Made by a program: the position numbers and the translations under genes. This document shows positions 50,002 to 55,130 of a stretch of 55,130 bases of DNA, one piece after another. The DNA is from an uncultured Clostridia bacterium (GTDB lineage: Bacteria; Bacillota; Clostridia; Oscillospirales; Acutalibacteraceae). Location: positions 1 through 55,130 of the forward strand of contig CAKMIX010000019.1 in NCBI GenBank assembly GCA_927362715.1, read 5' to 3'. The number at the start of each line of letters is the position of its first letter. The first letter of the stretch is position 1. The notes below the pieces were generated by a model that was given only the letters and a program-made list of their open reading frames with translations, did no database searches and was not told where the DNA came from.

Positions 50002-50650
50002 TTTTGGTATCCTTATTTTTCTGCTGTCGGCGGCTACTGTTTTATGTGGGTATAAAATTTACAGCGAATTATATGCCCGAAACCGTGAAAAACAGGATTT
50101 TAAGAAAATAGTAAGTCTCATTACAGCGGATGAAAATGATGACAGCGAATCTGATGAGTCGCAGGCAGAAAAGAAACGAAATCTTAAAGCATTATTCAGT
50201 CAAAACAGCGACTGTATAGGCTGGATATATATCCCCGGTACGGCGATTAATTATCCTGTAATGCATACGTCTTCTAATCCGCAGAAATATCTTCGACAAG
50301 ATTTTTACGGAAATTACAGTCAAAGCGGTGTGCCGTTTTTAGATTCAAGATGTAATTTGAAAAGCACAAATTTAATCATCTACGGACACAATATGCGAAA
50401 CGGAACCATGTTTTCGGATGTAAAAAACTATGCAAATGCCACTTTCAAAAAAGCACATCCGGTTATTGAATTTGAAACAGCCAACGGTATATACAAATTC
50501 AATGTTATCGATGTAAAAATCACCGATACGACAGATAAAAAATACAATGAAATATATTCTGAAAATGATCGCTTTTTAACCCTTTCCACATGTTACGGAA
50601 ATCAAGAAAGCGGCCGTATTTTAGTTACGGCAAAGGAGGAAATACAGTAA
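49982..50650 (+). CDS. srtB: Class B sortase
   Basis: A 222-residue transpeptidase: N-terminal membrane anchor (ISFGILIFLLSAATVLCG, ~6-23), a charged spacer, then the sortase fold with YIPGTAINYPVMH, His136 (YGHNM), Cys204 (LSTCYG) and Arg212 (GRILV). It most likely anchors the VPQTG-bearing adhesin of the same element. Its embedding between PrgI and VirB4 genes shows that the adhesin is part of the transfer apparatus. Start 49982 from GAGG and coupling to the previous gene; overlaps virB4 by one base. Confidence 0.9.
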   Translation: MTKKKISFGILIFLLSAATVLCGYKIYSELYARNREKQDFKKIVSLITADENDDSESDESQAEKKRNLKALFSQNSDCIGWIYIPGTAINYPVMHTSSNPQKYLRQDFYGNYSQSGVPFLDSRCNLKSTNLIIYGHNMRNGTMFSDVKNYANATFKKAHPVIEFETANGIYKFNVIDVKITDTTDKKYNEIYSENDRFLTLSTCYGNQESGRILVTAKEEIQ

Positions 50651-52482
50651 TGCTCAAACGAAAACCAAAGGTACTCACGCCGGAGCAGGCGGAAGAAGTC
50701 CGCACAAAGGATTTTTTCGATATGATCCTGCCCGGCACAATCAAATTCCTTTCCGACCATTATATCTTGGGCGACAGTTATCGCTGTGTATGGGCGATCC
50801 GTGAGTATCCGCCCTCTACCGAGGAACAGGCGATCCTCTCTCAGCTTGCCGACCGCAGCGGCGTAACCTTACGCATCTATCACAGACTGGTCGAAAGCAT
50901 GGAACAGCGGAAAATCATTCAAAACGCCACCCGCCGAAACAAGCTGAAAAGCGGCGGCACTGATGTAAACGAAACCATCGAAGCCGAGGGTAACCTGCAG
51001 GATGTAGTGGAGCTGCTGGCAAATCTCCGCAAGAATCGCGAACCGCTTCTGCACTGCTCGGTGTTCATCGAATTAAAGGCACGGAATATGGACGCGCTCA
51101 AAGAGCTGCAGAGCGAGATTGCAATGGAACTGACGCGCTCCAAAATTTCGGTAGACCGTTTGACCTTACGGCAGAAAGAAGGATTTTTGTCTGTTCTGCC
51201 TGTGGGCGCAAATCAGTTTGGCGCGCAGTATGAGCGTGTTCTGCCTGCCAGCTCGGTGGCAAATCTGTATCCCTTCAACTTTTCCGGCAAGACCGATCCG
51301 AGAGGCATCTATATCGGCAGGGACAAGTTCGGCACGAACATCCTCGTGGATTTCGACCGCAGAGCCGAAGACAAAACCACAAGCAATATCCTTATACTTG
51401 GCAACAGCGGTCAGGGCAAGAGCTATCTGTTAAAGTTAATTCTCACCAACTTGCGCGAATCGGGAAAGCTGATCATCTGCCTTGATCCCGAAAGCGAGTA
51501 CGAAGAAATCTGTTCGGCGCTGGGCGGCTGTTATATCGATTTCCTGTCCGGCGAGTACACTATAAATCCGTTAGAGCCGAAAGCTTGGGCAGATGGTGTG
51601 GACGATGTTGATCCCGATGCGCCTGCGGCGTTTAAAAAAGTGACAAGGCTTTCCCAGCACATCGCATTTTTAAAAGACTTTTTCCGCAGCTACAAGGATT
51701 TCAGCGACAGTCAGATCGATACCATAGAAATTCTGCTCTCCAAACTGTATGCCCGGTTCGGCATTACCGACTCCACCGATTACAGCAGGTTGAAGCCCGA
51801 TGATTATCCAATTATGGAGGACTTTTATAAGCTGTGCGAAGAAGAATTCTACAGTTACGATAAAAGCAGAAAATATCTCTATACCGAAGAAACGCTCCAA
51901 GAGGTATGCCTCGGCATCCACTCCATGTGTGTCGGCGCGGAAAGCAAATACTTTAACGGACACACCAACATCGCAGACGATGCATTCCTCGTATTCGGCG
52001 TGAAGGGCTTAATGGATACCAATAAGCGACTCAAGGACGCTATGCTGTTTAACATCCTGTCCTTCATGAGCAATCAGCTTCTCGGCAAGGGCAATACGGC
52101 GGCATCCATAGACGAACTGTATCTCTTCCTTACCAACATGACGGCAATCGAATATATCCGCAACGCTATGAAGCGTGTGCGTAAAAAGGATTCCTCGATT
52201 ATTCTGGCAAGTCAGAATATCGAGGATTTTTTAATCCCGTCTATCCGTGAGTTTACAAAACCGCTGTTTTCTATTCCTACGCATCAGTTTTTGTTCAACG
52301 CAGGACAAATCAATCCAAAGGAATATATGGACGCACTTCAAGTCGAGGCTGCCGAATTTGAACTGATCAAATATCCCGAAAGAGGCACCTGCCTCTACCG
52401 CTGCGGCAACGAGCGATATCTGCTGCAGGTCATTGCTCCCGATTACAAATCTGCATTGTTTGGAAAGGCAGGAGGTCGCTAA
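50650..52482 (+). CDS. virB4: VirB4-like T4SS ATPase
   Basis: A 610-residue ATPase that drives T4SS assembly and substrate movement. Walker A GNSGQGKS is at 251-258, CLDPESEYEE follows, and the Walker B region is AASIDELYLFL near 505-515, with ILASQNIEDFL and ATPase C-terminal block. It is of the short VirB4 type of CTn4-like elements. Codon use is GC-richer than in neighbours, perhaps a different history. The start overlaps the sortase stop by one base; AAAGGAGG is 10 nt upstream. Confidence 0.92.
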   Translation: MLKRKPKVLTPEQAEEVRTKDFFDMILPGTIKFLSDHYILGDSYRCVWAIREYPPSTEEQAILSQLADRSGVTLRIYHRLVESMEQRKIIQNATRRNKLKSGGTDVNETIEAEGNLQDVVELLANLRKNREPLLHCSVFIELKARNMDALKELQSEIAMELTRSKISVDRLTLRQKEGFLSVLPVGANQFGAQYERVLPASSVANLYPFNFSGKTDPRGIYIGRDKFGTNILVDFDRRAEDKTTSNILILGNSGQGKSYLLKLILTNLRESGKLIICLDPESEYEEICSALGGCYIDFLSGEYTINPLEPKAWADGVDDVDPDAPAAFKKVTRLSQHIAFLKDFFRSYKDFSDSQIDTIEILLSKLYARFGITDSTDYSRLKPDDYPIMEDFYKLCEEEFYSYDKSRKYLYTEETLQEVCLGIHSMCVGAESKYFNGHTNIADDAFLVFGVKGLMDTNKRLKDAMLFNILSFMSNQLLGKGNTAASIDELYLFLTNMTAIEYIRNAMKRVRKKDSSIILASQNIEDFLIPSIREFTKPLFSIPTHQFLFNAGQINPKEYMDALQVEAAEFELIKYPERGTCLYRCGNERYLLQVIAPDYKSALFGKAGGR

Positions 52483-53522
52483 TGAGTGCGACCGTTGCCG
52501 CTGTCTTGAAAAAAATTGCTGTATATATTTTTACAGACAAAAAAGCATTAAAAACCGTAGGCGGCATCGTGCTTGGAATTATCATCACAATCATTATGCC
52601 GATTGCTACGGTTATCGGTATTTTTAACGGTAACATCAATATTGATACTGACCGCCTTCAAACAATGGTTGTTCAGAATTTATCTGCAGAAGAAAAAGTC
52701 AAACTACAATTTGTTGAAGATACAATGAACAGCATTAATGAAAAAATGAAAGCCGCAGGATTTAACGGCAGAATTAAAGAAGCGCAGGTGCTGTATGTAC
52801 TTGTGCTTTCCGATTTTTCTCATAATCCCGATTTTGAAGATAAATTGGTTGCTTGCTTTCAGGAAAATCAAACAGACGGGCAGTTGATTGCCGCTGTTAA
52901 TTCTGCATTCGGCACACAGCTCACAGCCGAAGATTTCGGCAAAGTTATGGGAAATATCCGCGCTACGGCAATCGACATTTCGGACTTTACCGATCCACAA
53001 ACCAAAAACAATCTTGATTTGGTAAAGTGGGCGATCCATGCGCAGGAAAACGGATGGGGCTATGTCTACGGCACATACGGTTCCGTGCTGGGTGAAACGC
53101 TACTGACAAGCAAGATCGCTCAGTATCCCGATGAGGTCGGCGGTTATGAGGATTTCATCCGTCAGAATTGGTTGGGCGGCAGAACCGCAGACTGTGTTGG
53201 ACTTATAAAAGGCTACGGCTGGTACAATACCGAAACCGCGCAGATTGAAATCGGCGCAAACGGTATGCCTGACATCGGTGCGGATACCATGTATGAAAAC
53301 GCTGCAGAGAAAGGCACGATTGATACCATCCCCGAAATTCCCGGCTTGGCTGTTTGGCACGAAGGTCATATCGGCATCTATATCGGAAACGGCGAAGTGA
53401 TCCAAGCCGCCAACACCAATGCCGGAGTCATACGCACACCAATTGGTCAAAGCGGATGGACACACTGGCTGAAAGTGCCATATATCAAATATATTGAAGA
53501 AAGCGAGAAGTCAACATCATGA
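52482..53522 (+). CDS. NlpC/P60 cell-wall hydrolase of the T4SS (VirB1-like)
   Basis: A 346-residue protein with one N-terminal membrane segment (VGGIVLGIIITIIMPIATVI, ~26-45), a helical region ~55-190 and a C-terminal NlpC/P60 domain with Cys238 (GGRTADCVGLIKGY) and His in WHEGHIGIYIG (~292-301). It would cut peptidoglycan to let the transfer channel through. Overlaps VirB4 by one base and the next gene by 4 bp. Confidence 0.88.
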   Translation: MSATVAAVLKKIAVYIFTDKKALKTVGGIVLGIIITIIMPIATVIGIFNGNINIDTDRLQTMVVQNLSAEEKVKLQFVEDTMNSINEKMKAAGFNGRIKEAQVLYVLVLSDFSHNPDFEDKLVACFQENQTDGQLIAAVNSAFGTQLTAEDFGKVMGNIRATAIDISDFTDPQTKNNLDLVKWAIHAQENGWGYVYGTYGSVLGETLLTSKIAQYPDEVGGYEDFIRQNWLGGRTADCVGLIKGYGWYNTETAQIEIGANGMPDIGADTMYENAAEKGTIDTIPEIPGLAVWHEGHIGIYIGNGEVIQAANTNAGVIRTPIGQSGWTHWLKVPYIKYIEESEKSTS

Positions 53523-54529
53523 AAATTAATATACCTTTCCGCAGAAAAGATTCGGAAATAGAAACAAGTCCCTGTGTAGTAGAGAAAACTGTTGAGTTGT
53601 CTGCCGATTGGTTTGATCATTTCTCTCAGAATCTACTGAGCGATTATGATTTTATTCTTGAAAATATCGACCATATGTATCAAGACAATAATGGCGTGAA
53701 CCATTGTCTGTTGGTGCTTTGTGAAGAAAGGGATGACGGCATTATCGTGGAATCCGAAGGTAGTTCCTATGCCCGTTACAGCGCCTATTTTCCGTGTGCA
53801 CGAAAGCTTATACAGCAGGAGCAATATCCATCGTTGACTGCACACGCAGATGAAATGCGATGGCTTGCAGACAAGTATGTGCAGAAAGCTTTAAACGGTC
53901 AGCTTGACTGCCAGTACAGAATTGATTTTGACGAGGTGAGAAATCTCTGCCGTCACAACGGATTCAACGAAGAATTATTTATGGATATGCTCTCCGACAG
54001 AGATGAAATTGACGATGTTGAATTTTTAGATGACGGCTGTACCGTTACAATTTCCGATCCGTATTTGCGTCAGGAAAATGAAGAAGATCTTCGCAGATTG
54101 AATTCTGAAGAAGTTGAAATTATATGTGCAAAGCATATTTTATGGCTTCACGACGCAGGCGGCGAACAGGCGGATTTTTCTAACTGCTTGATTAAGGATA
54201 TAAATCTTTCAGGCAAAAATTTAATCAATGCTGTTTTTAACGGCGCTAAGTTTGTGAATACGGATCTGAGCAAGTCGGAATTCTGCTTTGCTCTCTTTAA
54301 CAGCACGAGATTCCAAAACTGCAATTTATCAGATGTTATTGCAGAAGAATCCGAATTTAAATATTCTGAGTATGTTGCCTGTGCTTTCGACCGTGCAATA
54401 TTTACGCACAGCAATTTTACAGGTGCAAAATTTTATGACTGCACAATGAAAAACGGCAGTCTGCAAATCTGCCGTCTACGACTTCAGTGGTTCGAATCCA
54501 CTCTCTCCCACCAACCCCGAAAATGCTGA
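53519..54529 (+). CDS. Pentapeptide-repeat protein, truncated at a tRNA scar
   Basis: A 336-residue reading frame. Residues ~1-130 are a mobile-element domain (DUF6329-like: LLVLCEERDDGIIVESEGSS, ARYSAYFPCAR), ~130-205 are acidic and unassigned, and ~215-313 are pentapeptide repeats (ADFSNCLIKDINLSGKNLIN, NSTRFQNCNLSDV). From ~residue 316 the frame reads through the tRNA 3'-end fragment and its terminator (QICRLRLQWFESTLSHQPRK), so the true C-terminus is lost. ATGA overlap with the NlpC/P60 gene. Confidence 0.75.
   Translation: MKINIPFRRKDSEIETSPCVVEKTVELSADWFDHFSQNLLSDYDFILENIDHMYQDNNGVNHCLLVLCEERDDGIIVESEGSSYARYSAYFPCARKLIQQEQYPSLTAHADEMRWLADKYVQKALNGQLDCQYRIDFDEVRNLCRHNGFNEELFMDMLSDRDEIDDVEFLDDGCTVTISDPYLRQENEEDLRRLNSEEVEIICAKHILWLHDAGGEQADFSNCLIKDINLSGKNLINAVFNGAKFVNTDLSKSEFCFALFNSTRFQNCNLSDVIAEESEFKYSEYVACAFDRAIFTHSNFTGAKFYDCTMKNGSLQICRLRLQWFESTLSHQPRKC
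54465..54513 (+). pseudogene. tRNA 3'-end fragment (Tyr-like), candidate att site
   Basis: AAATCTGCCG, a variable-arm stretch, T arm AGTGG-TTCGAAT-CCACT, acceptor CTCTCCC, A and CCA. The long variable arm and AAATCTGCCG fit a tRNA-Tyr. No matching 5' half (GGGAGAG) exists to the left; the pentapeptide gene runs into it. Confidence 0.75.
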
Positions 54530-54555
54530 TATATCAACGTTTTCGGGGCTTTTTT
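54515..54555 (+). terminator. tRNA terminator
   Basis: CCCCGAAAA / TTTTCGGGG with T6 tail, starting right after the CCA of the tRNA fragment. Confidence 0.85.
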
Positions 54556-54602
54556 GTATCTGAAACGAAAAGACGAAAAATAATCAAATACCAATAAATT
54601 CT

Positions 54603-54656
54603 AAAAAAACGTACCTTTTTGTCGTCAAAGTGTCGTCAAAAAAGTACGCTTTTTTC
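54603..54656. repeat. Imperfect inverted repeat with nested GTCGTCAAA direct repeats
   Basis: AAAAAACGTACCTTTTT and AAAAAAGTACGCTTTTTT flank two GTCGTCAAA copies (54621 and 54632). It can act as the integrase terminator; the direct repeats could also be integrase arm sites. Confidence 0.5.
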
Positions 54657-55130
54657 AGTCGATTTTCAGGTGGTTGCGGAGCATATCCGTGTCCTCGTGC
54701 ATATAGTATTTCTCAGTCACGCGCACGGAAGAATGCCCCATGTATTTGGACACAGCATAGATGTCTTTTGTGCTGTCATACAGTAGCGTGCCACAGGTGT
54801 GCCGCAGCTCGTGCATGGTCAGCTTCGGGATGTTCGGGTGGTCTCGCCGAATCTCCTCCATGAGCGGGTCATACCGCACGTGCGCAAAGGTCTTAGAGGT
54901 GTAGGGTAAGCCATTGCGGCTGGGGAATATATACCCGCTCCCGGCATGAGCTGCCAAATATTCCGCTGTGCCCGTGCGCATTGGAAGAACGCGGTTGCTG
55001 GTCTTGCTTTTCGGTTCGCCAACGGTCACCTCACCCTGCACGATCACGCTTGCCCGCTGCACGTGGAGCGTCTTGGCGGCAAAATCAAAATCCTCCCAAC
55101 GCAGGGCGCACAGTTCCGAACAGCGCAGCC
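54655..55130 (-). CDS. int: Tyrosine-recombinase integrase, C-terminal part (runs off the window)
   Basis: The frame stays open to the window edge, so only the last ~158 residues are seen; the GTG at 55062 is internal, not the start. The catalytic Arg box is at the edge (LRCSELCALRWEDF), then HELRHTCGT (HxxR), GHSSVRVTEKYYMH with the second His and the nucleophile Tyr. It ends DMLRNHLKID. The family excises and integrates phages and ICEs, often at tRNA genes; a tRNA fragment lies 140 bp downstream. Confidence 0.9.
   Translation of the reverse strand, partial: LRCSELCALRWEDFDFAAKTLHVQRASVIVQGEVTVGEPKSKTSNRVLPMRTGTAEYLAAHAGSGYIFPSRNGLPYTSKTFAHVRYDPLMEEIRRDHPNIPKLTMHELRHTCGTLLYDSTKDIYAVSKYMGHSSVRVTEKYYMHEDTDMLRNHLKID

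Larger units (their letters stand above)
37743..54513 (+). mobile_element. ICE-derived conjugation/adhesin module (incomplete)
   Basis: A block of clearly lower GC than its surroundings, all genes on the plus strand, bounded by tRNA-Ala on the left and a tRNA 3'-end fragment on the right. Content (DUF4314, DNA methylases, DUF3846, SpoVG, SpaA adhesin, VirB2/VirB6/PrgI/VirB4, sortase, NlpC/P60) matches the T4SS and accessory region of CTn4/Tn1549-like elements of gut Firmicutes. Relaxase, VirD4, topoisomerase and an integrase of its own are missing, so it is a fragment or a dependent module. Confidence 0.8.
54514..55130. mobile_element. Left end of a second integrative element (partial)
   Basis: tRNA terminator, inverted/direct repeats and a tyrosine integrase pointing toward the tRNA fragment, the usual arrangement of an element integrated at a tRNA 3' end. 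It continues past the window. Confidence 0.55.

Noticed and set aside
54440-54513. Complete tRNA-Cys (loop CTGCAAA, anticodon GCA)
   Set aside because: The anticodon stem would carry a T-T mismatch, no D arm or 5' acceptor strand is present, and the variable arm is too long for Cys; better explained as a Tyr-type 3' fragment joined to other DNA.
37743-54513. Prophage
   Set aside because: No capsid, terminase, portal or tail genes; the NlpC/P60 protein and methylases fit a conjugative element.

Overview
The window looks like the chromosome of a Gram-positive Clostridia, most likely an Oscillospirales/Ruminococcaceae-type gut anaerobe. The grounds are strong AGGAGG-type ribosome binding sites with several TTG/GTG starts, a LytR-CpsA-Psr (LCP) wall protein, a radical-free anaerobic metabolic set, the clostridial arrangement of purine genes (short AICAR transformylase plus PurO-type cyclohydrolase, one-chain PurL), and a conjugative element of the type common in gut Firmicutes. 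No rRNA or marker gene is present, so the genus cannot be fixed.

The first ~37.7 kb is GC-rich host chromosome. From the left: a phenylacetate-CoA ligase/ACT pair (minus); an aldo/keto reductase fused to carboxymuconolactone-decarboxylase domains; a small HEXXH membrane protein; rarA with an esterase (minus); a flavin reductase; a zinc-ribbon membrane protein; an AI-2E-type permease overlapping a CpsB-like PHP phosphatase (minus); hom and lysC of the aspartate pathway; a pyrimidine-nucleoside phosphorylase (minus) divergent from an Rrf2 regulator that leads into a split methionine synthase (reactivation protein plus MetH); an iscS-iscU pair behind its own promoter, which contains a perfect palindrome; an LCP protein behind a long structured leader; tRNA-Arg(CCU); and a GH29 fucosidase. 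A nine-gene purine operon (purE-C-F-M-N, PurO-like, AICAR transformylase, purD, purL; minus strand, 35.6 to 24.2 kb) makes nearly the whole de novo IMP pathway; purB and any purK are not here. It starts at a recognisable promoter and ends at a strong terminator. A monoacylglycerol-lipase-like hydrolase follows.

Between 36.8 and 37.5 kb is a gene-free stack of palindromic and short tandem repeats, then a promoter, a collapsed tRNA-Ala-like remnant and an intact tRNA-Ala(GGC). Immediately after the tRNA, base composition drops and an ICE-derived module of ~16.8 kb begins behind three consecutive terminators. It holds accessory genes (DUF4314, C5-cytosine methylase, a frameshifted DUF1281/LPD28 protein, Dam-type methylase, AbrB-like regulators, DUF3846, SpoVG), a 1261-residue sortase-anchored thioester/SpaA/VaFE adhesin, and a type IV secretion core (VirB2-like, VirB6-like, PrgI, VirB4, NlpC/P60 hydrolase) with its own class B sortase. 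No relaxase, VirD4 coupling protein or topoisomerase is present, so as it stands the module cannot be self-transmissible on its own.

The module stops abruptly inside a pentapeptide-repeat gene at a ~49-bp fragment of the 3' end of a long-variable-arm (Tyr-like) tRNA, followed by that tRNA's terminator and by a tyrosine integrase running off the right edge. This looks like an attachment-site scar between two mobile elements. The left boundary (tRNA-Ala) and right boundary (Tyr-like tRNA end) do not match each other, which implies a deletion, a nested insertion or a chimeric assembly.
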